From Methanosarcina thermophila TM-1 (lineage in GTDB: Archaea > Halobacteriota > Methanosarcinia > Methanosarcinales > Methanosarcinaceae): a stretch of DNA of 64,000 bases. The stretch spans positions 248,001 through 312,000 of the forward strand of contig NZ_CP009501.1 of assembly GCF_000969885.1 (NCBI RefSeq), in the 5' to 3' direction. The notes under the pieces are model-generated. The model worked only from the letters and a program-made list of their open reading frames with translations, was not told the origin of the DNA and did no database searches. The position numbers were made by a program, and so were the translations under genes. Position 1 is the first letter of the stretch, and each line of letters opens with the position of its first letter. Shown here piece after piece: positions 1-10,144 of this stretch.

Positions 1-552
1 AACAGAGTTGTCGGGAAGTTTAATTCTGACAAAGAAATTAAGGCATATGTCTATCGAAAATTCCCTGCTTATACGATAAGAAGTAAGCTTCTACCCCCTC
101 AAGAGGAGAGAAAACAGGAACCATGTCTTTTCACCATAGGATATGAAGGAAGAGACATTGACCTTTTCCTTAATATCTTAATTCAGAATTCCATAGATAT
201 TCTTATTGACGTTAGGAAGAATCCCTTCAGTATGAAGTTTAGTTTTACAAAAAATAGACTTAAAAATTATCTTGAGAACTCAGAGATTCAATATATTCAC
301 ATTCCTGAGCTTGGAATAGAAGGAGAAAAAAGAAAAGCCCTTGCCACATACAAAGATTACGAAAAGCTCTTTGAAAATTACGAGAAAACCACAATAAAAA
401 AAAACCCTGAACTTTTAGATAAAATTGTGGAGTTAAGCCGAAACCATCGTGCTGCACTAATGTGTTTTGAGGCGGACGTAAATAGGTGTCATCGTGGAGT
501 TATTGCACGAAATATAGTCCAAAAAGAAAATGTGGAAGTTTTAAATATCTGA
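1..552 (+). CDS. DUF488 family protein (5' end outside window)
   Basis: The reading frame is open from the first base, so the gene starts upstream of the window. After about 40 residues of unassigned sequence it enters a DUF488 domain, visible as TIGYEGRDID and then IDVRKNPFS. The family's conserved Cys-rich end follows as MCFEADVNRCHR. An ATG at 232 lies inside the domain and is not a plausible start. DUF488 proteins are small rhodanese-like proteins of unknown biochemical role, often found near DNA-processing or stress genes. It is 54 bases upstream of the next gene and probably co-transcribed with it. Function is not assigned. Confidence 0.8.
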   Translation, partial: NRVVGKFNSDKEIKAYVYRKFPAYTIRSKLLPPQEERKQEPCLFTIGYEGRDIDLFLNILIQNSIDILIDVRKNPFSMKFSFTKNRLKNYLENSEIQYIHIPELGIEGEKRKALATYKDYEKLFENYEKTTIKKNPELLDKIVELSRNHRAALMCFEADVNRCHRGVIARNIVQKENVEVLNI

Positions 553-606
553 AACACATAAATGCCATATAATACTATTGTCATATTTTTTGGAGGCTTT
601 TCCTGA

Positions 607-1365
607 TTGAAACAGGAAACCGAGAGAATCTTAGTTCTGGTGAGGGCTACACCAGAAGAAAGTAAAAAACATGGTTATCTTGTATGTGTTGCCGGAATAA
701 ATGAGAAGGGAGAGTTCAGGAGAGTTTATCCTTTCGAATTCAGTTATGGGGAAAAGTCAATCGATTTTAAGAAGAAAGACAGGATTGAAGTTGTCCTTAC
801 AGAACCGGATAACGACCAAAGAAAAGAAAGCAGAAAGCAAATCCGCTACAAGAACCTGCATTCTCCTGTTGAGGACGAAGAGCTAAGAAATTTACTCCGG
901 TCGAAAGTAAGTTCAATAGAAAAATTAACAGAAGAGAATGCAAGTCTTGGAGTAGTAAAGCCTGAACTTATTGATGTAAAGGTAGAAATAAATAGTACTG
1001 AAATATATGACAAGCAGCAGTACTTTAATTTGATGGGCGATTATCTGGTCGAGAAAAGAGAAAAAGTCAAAATGCCTGTCGAATTAAGATATAATTTCAG
1101 GTGCAAAAACAATCCTGCCTGCAGAGGACACCAGATTATCCTGCTTGACTGGGAATTTAACGAACTTGCAAGAAATATTATGCGGACTGACGCAAATCCT
1201 GCATCCATTGAAAAAAAGATTCGAAACAGGTTTTATGACTTCATGAAGGAAAGAGATCTTTATTTTGTAATGGGAACCCATTTCCGCTTCAAGACTTGGA
1301 TGATTATTGGGATTTTCTATTTAAAGAAAAAAGACGAAAAGCAGAAGGAACTTTTTGATTTTTGA
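607..1365 (+). CDS. Conserved-looking hypothetical protein, 252 aa, Cys/His motif
   Basis: I do not recognise this family with certainty. The start is TTG at 607, preceded by a GGAGG run at about 591-595. The N-terminal 60 residues look beta-rich (GYLVCVAGINEKGEFRRVYPF). The middle, residues 85-150, looks helical and charged. The C-terminal part begins near residue 160 and carries a possible metal site, C166, C172 and H175, in CKNNPACRGH, followed by DWEFNELARN. No signal peptide or membrane segment is visible. The short gap to the DUF488 gene suggests a two-gene unit, which could act on nucleic acid, but that is inference only. Confidence 0.7.
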   Translation: MKQETERILVLVRATPEESKKHGYLVCVAGINEKGEFRRVYPFEFSYGEKSIDFKKKDRIEVVLTEPDNDQRKESRKQIRYKNLHSPVEDEELRNLLRSKVSSIEKLTEENASLGVVKPELIDVKVEINSTEIYDKQQYFNLMGDYLVEKREKVKMPVELRYNFRCKNNPACRGHQIILLDWEFNELARNIMRTDANPASIEKKIRNRFYDFMKERDLYFVMGTHFRFKTWMIIGIFYLKKKDEKQKELFDF

Positions 1366-1651
1366 AAGTTTTTATATCATGTATATTATGAAAATCCAAA
1401 TTGTAAAAAAATTATATAGTTGAAGGTCTATTTTATTAAAAAGATGGATTGATAGAAAGAACAGTTTTATCATCAAATATTGAATCGATAGGTTGTGATG
1501 AGAGTAAAAAGTATTAGAAGTTGAATTTAAATAAGAAAGTATATATCAATATAAAGGCGTTCCTACAATATTCTTCAAAATCTTCTTCGTGCAGGTTCAC
1601 ATGGAAAGTATTTCAATGTGTGTATAAAAGATAAGTACCCAACAGCAAAAA

Positions 1652-3403
1652 TTAATTAGATAACTTAAGCAATAATTCGTTTATTTCACTAGGGATTTTT
1701 GTTTTATCACAATAATTACCTAATACTTCTCCAAAAATTATTTTCCTGAATTTTTTTCCACTGCCACTATTTAAAGATTGAAGTTCTGAACTGAACTTTT
1801 TGCCAGGATTAGAGCTACATTCCTCTCTTAATTTATTTATGTTTTCCAAAGTCCATCTGGATTTGCTAATATCTTTTCCACACTCGACTAAGTAATTTTT
1901 CCAAGATTCATATATAACATCATCACTAAATGAATCTTCAAATTCTTTTGTTCCTACAGTGATCTGCCTATCTGGGTGGATTTTTAGCTCATCGATTAAT
2001 TTTAAAGTTTCTTCGCTTGCGTCATTGTCCTTAACGACGTAAATACTATTTTCGTCCACTAACTCTAACAAAGCTTTTGCAAAACCAGGAATATTCTTTA
2101 TTCCTCTTGTATTTATTACCTTAATTAAATCACTATTTAATGAAACATCATATATTTTTTCATAAATCCTTGGCAAAAATGATTCTTCTGTTTCACCTTC
2201 TACAATAATAATTTTCTTGGCAAAATACAAGTAGATATTTTCAATTCCAAGTTTTCTTAAGATCTCATCTGAAGTTTCCGGTTCATTTTTTAGAAATTTG
2301 ATCTTTGTTTCATTTGCGTTCTCTTGGACTAATAGACGTATTTGTTTTGGCTTTATAGCATTTATTAAAAAGGGTGAGTGAGTAGTTATGATAATTTGAC
2401 AGCCTTTTTTACCTAATTCTTTTAAAATGTTTAATAGTTCTAACTGTGCTTTTACATGTAAGTGTGTGTCTGGCTCATCTAGTATATACAATTTTGAGTC
2501 TTTGCATGGCTCTTCACTTTCCATTTTGTATTCAAGTAATGCTAAAGAAATTCTTCTTTTGGTTCCATCCCCCTTTTTTTCAACGGAAATTTCATTTCCA
2601 TTTTCTAAAAATTTAACTTTTGAATAGATATTTAAATTCTTAGGTTCAAACAGGGGTTCTATTTTAATATCAGTAAGTCGATTTAAATACTGTTTCAATT
2701 TTTCTTTTATTCCTTTTGATTCAAGGTTTTCAGAAATTGATTTGGCATAACGATCCAATTCTTCTTGAATTATTTCTTTAATTGTTTTCTCATCTTGAAT
2801 TTTTGTGTCCCAAATATTAGCTTGTTTGTCTTTGAGAAAAACTTCCTTAAAAAAAAATTCCACATTTTCAAATTGTTTTCCATCGAGTTGAATTTTATTT
2901 AATCCAAAAAAACGCCCATTACTAATGGTTATTTCATCTTCAGATAATTTCGAAACTAACTGATTTTTTAAAGTTTGGATGCTACTATTTACGCGTACAG
3001 TCAATCCAAACATTTTAGCTAAATCTTTGATCTTAGATTCTTGAGCTTCAGTTAAGCTACCTGGTAAAGAATTTAGAAATTCTTTAGTTTCTTGAATGAA
3101 CTTTTGACTTGGTTTTATTATAAAACTAGAGTCAGGAAATTTTTCTTTGCTGTATTTTTTTATAAATTCAAAGTCTTCCGTAACTAGTTTTACTTCTATT
3201 TCTTCACGTCCATAATTAAAGTCATCAAGTTCTAATGAATAATCTTCCGTAAAAAGATTTAAACAGCTGATGATAGAGCTTTTACCGCTGTCATTTTCTC
3301 CAACTATTAGAGTAATATCATTCTCAAATGCAATTGTTAAGTTACATAAACACCTAAAACCATCAATTTCTAGCTGTTTAATCTTCACTTTAATTACTTC
3401 CAC
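1652..3403 (-). CDS. OLD-family ATP-dependent endonuclease (AAA ATPase plus TOPRIM)
   Basis: This 583-aa protein has an ABC/SMC-type ATPase domain. Walker A is GENDSGKSS (residues 35-43), the signature-like GDGTKRR is at 278-284, and Walker B is ILDEPDTH (307-314), followed by TTHSPF. A C-terminal TOPRIM domain shows VEGETEE (401-407) and VKDND (457-461), the acidic residues that bind metal in OLD nucleases. OLD proteins are DNA nucleases with roles in phage exclusion and recombination. No UvrD-like GajB helicase is adjacent, so a solitary class 1 OLD is more likely than Gabija. The start is GTG at 3403, or a GTG five codons later. No good ribosome site is seen for either. The gene is markedly AT-rich, which suggests horizontal gain. 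Confidence 0.88.
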   Translation of the reverse strand: MEVIKVKIKQLEIDGFRCLCNLTIAFENDITLIVGENDSGKSSIISCLNLFTEDYSLELDDFNYGREEIEVKLVTEDFEFIKKYSKEKFPDSSFIIKPSQKFIQETKEFLNSLPGSLTEAQESKIKDLAKMFGLTVRVNSSIQTLKNQLVSKLSEDEITISNGRFFGLNKIQLDGKQFENVEFFFKEVFLKDKQANIWDTKIQDEKTIKEIIQEELDRYAKSISENLESKGIKEKLKQYLNRLTDIKIEPLFEPKNLNIYSKVKFLENGNEISVEKKGDGTKRRISLALLEYKMESEEPCKDSKLYILDEPDTHLHVKAQLELLNILKELGKKGCQIIITTHSPFLINAIKPKQIRLLVQENANETKIKFLKNEPETSDEILRKLGIENIYLYFAKKIIIVEGETEESFLPRIYEKIYDVSLNSDLIKVINTRGIKNIPGFAKALLELVDENSIYVVKDNDASEETLKLIDELKIHPDRQITVGTKEFEDSFSDDVIYESWKNYLVECGKDISKSRWTLENINKLREECSSNPGKKFSSELQSLNSGSGKKFRKIIFGEVLGNYCDKTKIPSEINELLLKLSN

Positions 3404-3926
3404 TAGTAATTAATGCCAGTTACTTCCTAATGTATTTATAGATATTTAATTTTCTAATTATTATATTAAGAGCTGCAGTTGACAGAGTCGGAGTACAATA
3501 ATGGTAAAAAACTCATCTTTCCTTCTCACCCCTCCCTATCTCTTTCTTTATCCTCCAACCAAAGGAACATTCTGGATACAGTATTACGGTACTGTTCCAA
3601 CTAATTCGAAATTTACTTTTTTCAAACTCACACCTTTATATAATCCTGAACTTACCTCCCAGCATGAGCAACGGTACTATCAGAGCAAATATTAAAGAAG
3701 GGATGAACGTAGGGATTGTTTAAAAACAAGACCAGAAAACCGGAAAAATTCAGAGGGCGTTGTAAGAAGAATATTAACCAATTCTTCAACTCATCCGCAA
3801 GGAATAAAAGTCCAGTTAACTGTGCACCAATTACAAATTTTGATTAACAGATTTGCACATTGAATCTTAAAAATAACAATTAATTCAAAAAAAGAAAAGA
3901 AATAAAGCCGCAAAACGCAGCTTCAC
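3404..3926. other. Intergenic region with one small hairpin
   Basis: No gene is convincing in this 523-base stretch. A 64-codon plus-strand frame (3501-3695) has no ribosome site and no recognisable domain. A short inverted repeat, ACAGTA-TTACGG-TACTGT, lies near 3578-3595. The region separates the AT-rich accessory genes from the fpo operon. Confidence 0.4.
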
Positions 3927-4322
3927 TTAATGCTCATGCACATGCTCGTGCCCGTGTATTCTGCCCTCTTCGTGAGCCTGCTCGATCTGTTCTCTTTTAA
4001 ACTTGATATAAGCCTCATTGATTCCTTTAAGGCAAATTGTACAGACATTTGCTTCTTTTTTCACGATTCCTTTTGAGAAATCGGGGACCTGAAGTTCTAC
4101 AGGGTAAACCCTGCCTTTTCTTCCGCACAGAGCACATTTGCTTCTCCTGCAGGAAAGTTCTTCTTTATCAATGCTTATGTAGGTTTTCTGGGCGGAATCG
4201 AGGCAGATTGCACAGAGTCCTTTCCACACACCCTCTGGATAGGCGAATTTGAGGAGGGGAGGGAAGGTTTTGACCGGGATAACGGTCGGGAGTGCACGTC
4301 CGCAAAGATCACAATCTGTCAT
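3927..4322 (-). CDS. fpoO: F420H2 dehydrogenase subunit FpoO
   Basis: Last gene of the fpo operon, 13 bases after fpoN. The 131-aa product has four CxxC-type pairs: CDLC near the N-terminus, CAIC, CRRSKCALC and CTIC. It ends in a His-rich tail (HGHEHVHEH). The cysteines could bind an iron-sulfur cluster or zinc. FpoO is found only with the methanosarcinal complex and has no counterpart in bacterial complex I. Its precise role is unknown. The call rests on position and the paired cysteines. Confidence 0.9.
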   Translation of the reverse strand: MTDCDLCGRALPTVIPVKTFPPLLKFAYPEGVWKGLCAICLDSAQKTYISIDKEELSCRRSKCALCGRKGRVYPVELQVPDFSKGIVKKEANVCTICLKGINEAYIKFKREQIEQAHEEGRIHGHEHVHEH

Positions 4323-4335
4323 TTCTCATACCTCC

Positions 4336-5778
4336 TTAGGCTAATACCTGTGCTGCATCCATTGCCCACTGCAGGAAGGGTTCGGACCAGATTCCCATTA
4401 CCAGCACGCCGGCTACTGCAATCAGGAGAGCTGCCGCATATTGGAAAGGCATTCCTATCTTTTTGCCGTCGGGGGGCAGGAAATACATGTATCTTACAAG
4501 CCTTGCATAATAGAACAGCGAAAGGGCACTATTCAGGACTGCGATTACTGCAAGCCATGCCATTCCTGCTTCAATAGTCGAAGAGAAGAGCAACAGCTTT
4601 GCCATGAAACCTGCAGTCGGGGGGATACCTGCAAGGGCAAAGACGAAAACCGTCATTGAAAGAGCCGCCAGCGGCATTTTTTTCCCAAGACCTTTGAAAT
4701 TGTCCAGATGATCCGGAGTAATTAGATCCCCTGTCTTCTGTGAGGTTACCATCCAGACAACGGCTGCGGTTGCAATAAATGCTCCTCCTTTCATAAAGGC
4801 ATGGGCAAGGGTATAGAAGATTCCGCCTGTAAGCGCCATTGGGGTCATTACCACAAAAGCCATTGCGATATACCCTGCCTGGGCAAGGGAAGAGTAGGCA
4901 AGCATGCGTTTTACGCTTGTCTGCGATACTGCAACCACGTTTCCGAAGGTCATAGTAACGGCTGCAAGAATTGTAAATGCAAGCTGCCAGTCAACCTGAA
5001 GGGCTGGAAGAGCCAGAATAAAAACCCTGAAAGCTGCCACAAAACCCATCTTTTTCGACCCGGCTGCAAGCAGTGAGGAAACAACTGAAGGCGAGCCCTG
5101 GTAGGCATCAGGAGCCCACATGTGGAAAGGCACAAGCGCCATCTTGAAGCCAAAACCTGCAATAAGCAGCACGATGGCGACAAGCCCAATAGGATTCTGA
5201 GCCAGAAAAGCGGCGTTTTCAGCAATTGCAGGAATTCTGGTAGTGCCTGTTGCCCCGTAGACAAAAGAGATGCCAAAAAGCATAAGCGCTGAAGAGATTG
5301 CACCTATTATAAAATATTTCATGGCGCCTTCGAGCGACCTTGCATCCTGCTTCTCAAAACCTGCAAGTGCAAAAGTGGCAAGGCTTGCCAGCTCAAAGGC
5401 ACAGAAGAGCAGGATCAGGTCATTTGCGGATGCCACACCCATCATCCCGAAGGTTGCGAAGAGCACAAGGCAATAGAACTCTTCGGTATGGTCGCTATTT
5501 TCGTTGTACTTTATTGAAGCAACCGAGACGATCAGTGCAACTGCCAGGAATACCAGCTTAAAGAACTGGGAAAGGGCATCGATACTGACAGTATTGTAGA
5601 ACATCACAGCTTCGGTCCCTAAACTCTGCACTGTCAGGACTAGAGCTGCGAACACTCCAAGGGTTGCCAGGTAACCGAGCACATTCTTGGTTCTGGGGGA
5701 CATAAAGGCCCCTATTAGCAGTATAATCAGGGCGGTTGCAACGACTGCGATTTCAGGTGCAAGTAGCATAAAATTCAC
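4336..5778 (-). CDS. fpoN: F420H2 dehydrogenase membrane subunit FpoN (NuoN-like)
   Basis: Hydrophobic protein of 480 aa with about 14 membrane segments, the antiporter-like subunit equivalent to NuoN/ND2 of complex I. It pumps protons as part of the membrane arm of the Fpo complex, which passes electrons from F420H2 to methanophenazine. Family hallmarks are MKYFIIGAISSALMLFG, the lysine-bearing helix at GFGFKMALVPFHMWAPDAY, and KRMLAYSSLAQAGY. Its start is 6 bases after the fpoM stop, so the two are translated from one transcript. Confidence 0.97.
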   Translation of the reverse strand: MNFMLLAPEIAVVATALIILLIGAFMSPRTKNVLGYLATLGVFAALVLTVQSLGTEAVMFYNTVSIDALSQFFKLVFLAVALIVSVASIKYNENSDHTEEFYCLVLFATFGMMGVASANDLILLFCAFELASLATFALAGFEKQDARSLEGAMKYFIIGAISSALMLFGISFVYGATGTTRIPAIAENAAFLAQNPIGLVAIVLLIAGFGFKMALVPFHMWAPDAYQGSPSVVSSLLAAGSKKMGFVAAFRVFILALPALQVDWQLAFTILAAVTMTFGNVVAVSQTSVKRMLAYSSLAQAGYIAMAFVVMTPMALTGGIFYTLAHAFMKGGAFIATAAVVWMVTSQKTGDLITPDHLDNFKGLGKKMPLAALSMTVFVFALAGIPPTAGFMAKLLLFSSTIEAGMAWLAVIAVLNSALSLFYYARLVRYMYFLPPDGKKIGMPFQYAAALLIAVAGVLVMGIWSEPFLQWAMDAAQVLA

Positions 5779-5784
5779 CGTTTT

Positions 5785-7272
5785 TTACACCCCCACGGCA
5801 GCCCCAAGGCTAACTATTGCTTCCGAATTCGTAATCATCATATTAAGCACCGGACTCGGGTTCCAGCCAAAATAGATCACAAGAAGGGCAATTACTCCCA
5901 TCGAAAAGACCTGTAGGGAATTAATATCGCTGATATCTCCGACTTTTGCATTGTACACTCCGAACATCGCCCTCTGCATTGCCCAGAGGTGGTAACCTGC
6001 AGTAATCACTATTGCCAGCAGGGCAAACAGGACAAAACCAGGCAGGTTGACATAGCTAAAGGTAAACACCAGGAACTCGGCAATAAAGCCGCTAAGCCCG
6101 GGCAGGCCGAGGGATGCCATAAATCCTACCATCATAAGCACGGTCAGTTTCGGCATTCTCTTTGCAAGCCCGCCAAGGTTGTTGATGATCCGTGTGCCTG
6201 TGGTGGTCTGGATTGCACCAGCGGACATGAACAGGATGCTCATTATAAGTCCGTGGGAAAACTGCTGGAACATAGCACCTGAAACTGACAGTGCAATGAA
6301 GCCGGCCGAACCCAGTACGACAAATCCCATGTGGCTCAGACTGGAGTAAGCGATCATGCGTTTGAGGTCTTTCTGCCTCAGAGCCACAAGCGCCCCGTAC
6401 ACTATGCTGAAAGCTCCGAGCAATCCCAGCATGTTAATTATAAGTTCAGGGCTGCCTGTATTCGGGAGCATGGGTAGCGAAATCCTGAAAAGCCCGTACC
6501 CTCCGATTTTAAGCAGGATAAAAAGTACACTACCTGCCGTAGGGGCTTCGGTATAAGCATCCGGAAGCCAGGAGTGGAAGGGGAAAACCGGCAGCTTTGC
6601 CAGGAACCCGAAGATAATCGAGAGGAAAATCGCATCTCTCAACAGGCTGGATTCAAAGAACTGGAACTGTGCAACCAGTTCTCTTATATCAAAACTGGGA
6701 GCGCCTGTCTGCTGCCAGGAGGCGTAGAAGAGCCCGAAAATCCCAAGCAGCATTATCAGGGAGGCTACATGCGTGTAAATAAAGAACTTGTACGATGCAT
6801 GTACCCGCTTTTCTCCTCCCCAGATATTCACCATAAAGAAGAGGGGAATAAGGGTAAGCTCCCAGAAGATATAGAAGACCAGGAAGTCAAGGGCTACGAA
6901 GACTCCTATAACTGCAGCCTGCATGGTAAGGATCAGACCATAGAACCTGTTAGGGGCATCCCTGTCTTCCTTCCAGCTGTAAAGGATCAGGAATGGGATA
7001 ACAATTGAATTCAGGAGGATGAGAGGCATGGAAATGCCGTCGATTCCTACTGAATAGTTAACCCCGAGAGAGGGAATCCATTTTATAGACTCAAAGAACT
7101 GCATGGCAGCAGTACTGCTGTCAAAGTTCAGGTAGGCATACAGGGTAAGACCAAGAGTCGCAATAGACCCTAAAAAGCCCAAGCCTGCAGCCTGTTTTTT
7201 CGTTTTTGTGAAAAAGGTCACGGCTGCGAAAATCAGCGGCACCAGAATCAACAGTGATGCAACCGGCAGCAT
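5785..7272 (-). CDS. fpoM: F420H2 dehydrogenase membrane subunit FpoM (NuoM-like)
   Basis: Antiporter-like subunit of 495 aa, equivalent to NuoM/ND4. Key elements are FWELTLIPLFF (the conserved membrane glutamate), FPFHSWLPDAYTEAPTAGSV and KRMIAYSSLSHMGF. These are shared with all proton-pumping ND4-type subunits. Fourteen or so membrane helices are expected from the hydrophobic profile. The start codon overlaps the fpoL stop by one base (TGATG at 7272), a sign of coupled translation. Confidence 0.97.
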   Translation of the reverse strand: MLPVASLLILVPLIFAAVTFFTKTKKQAAGLGFLGSIATLGLTLYAYLNFDSSTAAMQFFESIKWIPSLGVNYSVGIDGISMPLILLNSIVIPFLILYSWKEDRDAPNRFYGLILTMQAAVIGVFVALDFLVFYIFWELTLIPLFFMVNIWGGEKRVHASYKFFIYTHVASLIMLLGIFGLFYASWQQTGAPSFDIRELVAQFQFFESSLLRDAIFLSIIFGFLAKLPVFPFHSWLPDAYTEAPTAGSVLFILLKIGGYGLFRISLPMLPNTGSPELIINMLGLLGAFSIVYGALVALRQKDLKRMIAYSSLSHMGFVVLGSAGFIALSVSGAMFQQFSHGLIMSILFMSAGAIQTTTGTRIINNLGGLAKRMPKLTVLMMVGFMASLGLPGLSGFIAEFLVFTFSYVNLPGFVLFALLAIVITAGYHLWAMQRAMFGVYNAKVGDISDINSLQVFSMGVIALLVIYFGWNPSPVLNMMITNSEAIVSLGAAVGV

Positions 7273-9290
7273 CAGAGTACCTCCATTATTAACTTAACAA
7301 GTATAATTAGCAAACTCACACCCGCAACTAAGGCAGTTGCATAAGTCTGGACAACTCCGGTCTGAATTCTCCGGAGTTCCTCACTTATACCGACTGTAAG
7401 AATTCCGATTCCTTCCACGATGCTGTCAACTATTACATCAAGCACCTGAGTAAGAAGAGCAACTACACCGTATATTATTCCGAGTGAGAAGAACTCGGTA
7501 TAGATCTCGTGCTGGTAATAGCGTTTGTAGAGCAGCCTGTAAACCGGATTCTTCATTGAAGCGAGAGGCCCGAGTTTGATTATCCTCAGATAATAGATTA
7601 CAAAAGCGACTGCAAGACCTGCAACGGCTACAATCAAAGGAATCCACAGGACAAGAAGAGGCTCATGCCCTGCTGCCTCTACAAGCTCATATCCGCCGAT
7701 GCCTGCAAGGCTTCCTATATCAAGATTCACGAAAGTGTTGACAAAGGTCTCCTCAAGGAAAGCCATAAACCCTGTCTGTGTCAGCCCTCCAAACACTAGG
7801 GCAAAGACTGCCAGAATGGAAAGGGGGATGGTCATAATGGCAGGGGACTCGTGTCCATGATAGTCACTTCTGGGCTTTCCAGTAAAGGTCATGAAGATCA
7901 GCCTGAAGATGTAAATCGACGTGAGGAGTGCAGCTGCAATCGAGAACAGGTAGGGAATCCAGTTGTTGCTGTGCTCTCCAAAAATATAGGCAGCTTCAAT
8001 AATTGCATCCTTTGAGAAGAAGCCGCTTGTTCCTATTGAAGTCCCTGGAATTCCAAACCCTGCAAGAGCCAAGGCTGCAATTGCCATAGTGACTGCCGTA
8101 ATCGGCATTACCTTTCCTACGCCTCCGAGCTCCCTCATATCCTGTGTGCCGACGGCATGGATTACGCTTCCTGCGCAGAGGAAAAGAAGCGCTTTGAAGA
8201 AAGCATGGTTGATAAGGTGGAATATGGAAATGCCGACGGCTTCAAGCCCTATTGCTGAACCCATTCCAAGACCGAGCATCATGTACCCTAGCTGGCTTAT
8301 GGTTGAGTAAGCAAGCACACGTTTGAGGTCGTTCATTACAATGCCCATAGTGCCTGCAAAAAGCGCGGTAAAGCCTCCGAGATAGGCAACCACCATAAGG
8401 GATTCAGGGGCTGCAATAAACATCGGGAAGGTTCTTGCGACCAGGTAGACCCCGGCAGTAACCATTGTTGCAGCATGAATAAGGGCTGAGACGGTTGTTG
8501 GGCCTTCCATTGCATCAGGAAGCCATACATGCAGGGGAAACTGCCCGGATTTTCCTATGGCTCCTCCGAAGAAGAGCAGGGTAATGATAGTAAGGTGGCT
8601 TACCTCAAATCCGAAAATATTTGCCTGAAGCGCGGAAAGCTGAGGGATATAGCTAAAGATTTCATCGAATCGGAGCAGGTATGTTCCGTCCTGGAAACCT
8701 CCTGCAAGTTTCAGAAGATCGGAAGTCAGTAAGATTATTCCAGTAAGGAACATCACATCCCCGACCCTTGTTGTCAGGAAAGCTTTCTTGGCAGCGGCTG
8801 CAGCTGAGGGCTTTTCGTACCAGAATCCAATAAGGAGATAGGAACATAACCCTACAAGTTCCCAGGAGACAAAGAATTGAAGAATATTGTCCGAAAGCAC
8901 AAGGGAAAGCATTGCCGCAGTAAAGAGCGCAGTTTCTGCAAAGTATCTGGGTTTTCCCGGGTCATGGGACATATAGCTGACTGCATAGATATGGATAAGC
9001 AGGCTCACAAAGGAGACCATTGACAGCATTACTGCAGCCAGAGGGTCAATTAATATTCCAATATTGAGCACTGCAAACCAGGAATAGGACTGGCTTACAA
9101 CCTCTTCCGGGTTTGCCAGTAGCCTGAGCGTAATCACTAAAGAGATTATGAAGGAGGCAGCAATTGCCAGGATAGGAACGACTGCACCGCCTGACGGCAT
9201 TTTTTTGCCGAAGAAGAAGGTGATTACAAAAGCCAGTGCAGGAAGCAGGGGGATTAAAAATGCATACTCTTCCAGAGCCGTTTTTACCAC
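7272..9290 (-). CDS. fpoL: F420H2 dehydrogenase membrane subunit FpoL (NuoL-like)
   Basis: Largest membrane subunit, 672 aa, equivalent to NuoL/ND5. It carries [39 protein letters not shown] and [14 protein letters not shown]. The extended C-terminal third, which in complex I includes the lateral helix, is present (residues about 500-672). It overlaps the end of fpoK by 7 bases. It forms the distal end of the proton-pumping arm. Confidence 0.97.
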   Translation of the reverse strand: MVKTALEEYAFLIPLLPALAFVITFFFGKKMPSGGAVVPILAIAASFIISLVITLRLLANPEEVVSQSYSWFAVLNIGILIDPLAAVMLSMVSFVSLLIHIYAVSYMSHDPGKPRYFAETALFTAAMLSLVLSDNILQFFVSWELVGLCSYLLIGFWYEKPSAAAAAKKAFLTTRVGDVMFLTGIILLTSDLLKLAGGFQDGTYLLRFDEIFSYIPQLSALQANIFGFEVSHLTIITLLFFGGAIGKSGQFPLHVWLPDAMEGPTTVSALIHAATMVTAGVYLVARTFPMFIAAPESLMVVAYLGGFTALFAGTMGIVMNDLKRVLAYSTISQLGYMMLGLGMGSAIGLEAVGISIFHLINHAFFKALLFLCAGSVIHAVGTQDMRELGGVGKVMPITAVTMAIAALALAGFGIPGTSIGTSGFFSKDAIIEAAYIFGEHSNNWIPYLFSIAAALLTSIYIFRLIFMTFTGKPRSDYHGHESPAIMTIPLSILAVFALVFGGLTQTGFMAFLEETFVNTFVNLDIGSLAGIGGYELVEAAGHEPLLVLWIPLIVAVAGLAVAFVIYYLRIIKLGPLASMKNPVYRLLYKRYYQHEIYTEFFSLGIIYGVVALLTQVLDVIVDSIVEGIGILTVGISEELRRIQTGVVQTYATALVAGVSLLIILVKLIMEVL

Positions 9291-9586
9291 CTCAGGATGT
9301 TGAGCTCATCAAGGTTGATATTGTCGTGCATTCTGTAGATTGCCATGAAGATTGCAAACCCGACTGCTGCCTCGGCAGCTGCAAGGGCAATTGAGAACAA
9401 AGCAAAGACCTGACCGTCAAGCGTATTTGTATAACTTGAGAAAGCTACAAGGTTCAGGTTTGCGGAGTTAAGCATGAGTTCAATGCACATTATCATCCTA
9501 ATGCCGTTTTTATGTGTCATTACCCCATAGAGCCCGATTGAGAAAAGCAGGGCTGCAAGCCCGAGGTAAAAACTTAAAGGAATCAT
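9284..9586 (-). CDS. fpoK: F420H2 dehydrogenase membrane subunit FpoK (NuoK-like)
   Basis: Small membrane protein of 100 aa with three hydrophobic segments, typical of NuoK/ND4L. The conserved glutamates appear in [17 protein letters not shown] and in [14 protein letters not shown]. Its ATG overlaps the stop of the upstream gene by one base (TGATG at 9584-9588). It links the pumping subunits to the quinone-site module. Confidence 0.96.
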   Translation of the reverse strand: MIPLSFYLGLAALLFSIGLYGVMTHKNGIRMIMCIELMLNSANLNLVAFSSYTNTLDGQVFALFSIALAAAEAAVGFAIFMAIYRMHDNINLDELNILRW

Positions 9587-9834
9587 CAGTTTCCCTCCCC
9601 TTTTGCCATGTAGATCGCTCCTATAAGGGATGCGAGCAGGACAATTGAAAGAACCTCAAAAGGCGCTACATACTGAGTAAAGGTCAGCACCCCTATACCT
9701 TCTATATTACTCTGGTCTTCAGGATTTGCCGGCAGTTCGGAAACTGTATTCCAGGAGGTTCCAAAGGCTCCGACTATCACGACAGCTGTAAAGAGCAGGG
9801 CTACAAGAAAGGCTAGAAGCTGATTAGTCCGCAC
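9586..9834 (-). CDS. fpoJ: F420H2 dehydrogenase subunit FpoJ, C-terminal half (second fpoJ gene)
   Basis: An 82-aa protein with an N-terminal hydrophobic segment, then a polar loop and a second membrane helix at [18 protein letters not shown]. This matches the C-terminal part of NuoJ/ND6. In Methanosarcina the NuoJ equivalent is encoded by two consecutive genes, and that split is seen here. The gene overlaps the end of the first fpoJ by 11 bases, so it is a separate reading frame and not a continuous one. Confidence 0.92.
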   Translation of the reverse strand: MRTNQLLAFLVALLFTAVVIVGAFGTSWNTVSELPANPEDQSNIEGIGVLTFTQYVAPFEVLSIVLLASLIGAIYMAKGEGN

Positions 9835-10144
9835 CTGGTTCGCCCCCTATCTCACGTTTTGTAAGCATAACTGCAAAGAGGATCAGTACTCCGATAGCCC
9901 CTATATAAATCAGTACCTGGATAACTCCGAGAAACTGGGCGTTTAAGAGGATATAGAGAGCAGCTATTCCGAACATACACAAAATAAGAGCAAGTCCAGC
10001 CCGGACAACATCTTTTGCAATTACTACGAAGATTGCAAAGAATACTGTGATAACTGCAAGAAGCCCGAAAACAGCCATTTGCAGAGCTGCTCCAATTGTT
10101 TCGAGTTCTATAGTCTCAAGTCCCATTGCTTCGAGCCAGATCAT
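9824..10144 (-). CDS. fpoJ: F420H2 dehydrogenase subunit FpoJ, N-terminal half (first fpoJ gene)
   Basis: A 106-aa protein with three membrane segments, matching the N-terminal part of NuoJ/ND6. The conserved helix is seen at VLIYIGAIGVLILFAVMLTKR. I keep the first ATG, which overlaps the fpoI stop (ATGA). An AGGTGA ribosome site lies six bases upstream of it. Together with the next short gene it makes a complete NuoJ-like subunit. Confidence 0.94.
   Translation of the reverse strand: MIWLEAMGLETIELETIGAALQMAVFGLLAVITVFFAIFVVIAKDVVRAGLALILCMFGIAALYILLNAQFLGVIQVLIYIGAIGVLILFAVMLTKREIGGEPGAD

Noticed and set aside
1652-3403. Gabija defence system (GajA)
   Set aside because: The protein has the right ATPase-TOPRIM architecture, but no UvrD/PcrA-like GajB gene lies beside it. 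A solitary OLD protein is the safer call.
3501-3695. 64-codon plus frame upstream of the OLD gene
   Set aside because: No ribosome site and no family resemblance. It overlaps a small hairpin and looks like intergenic sequence.
9586-10144. Frameshift in a single fpoJ gene
   Set aside because: Two short fpoJ genes with their own starts are the normal state in Methanosarcina. The first ends and the second begins with an 11-base overlap, so it was not called a broken gene.
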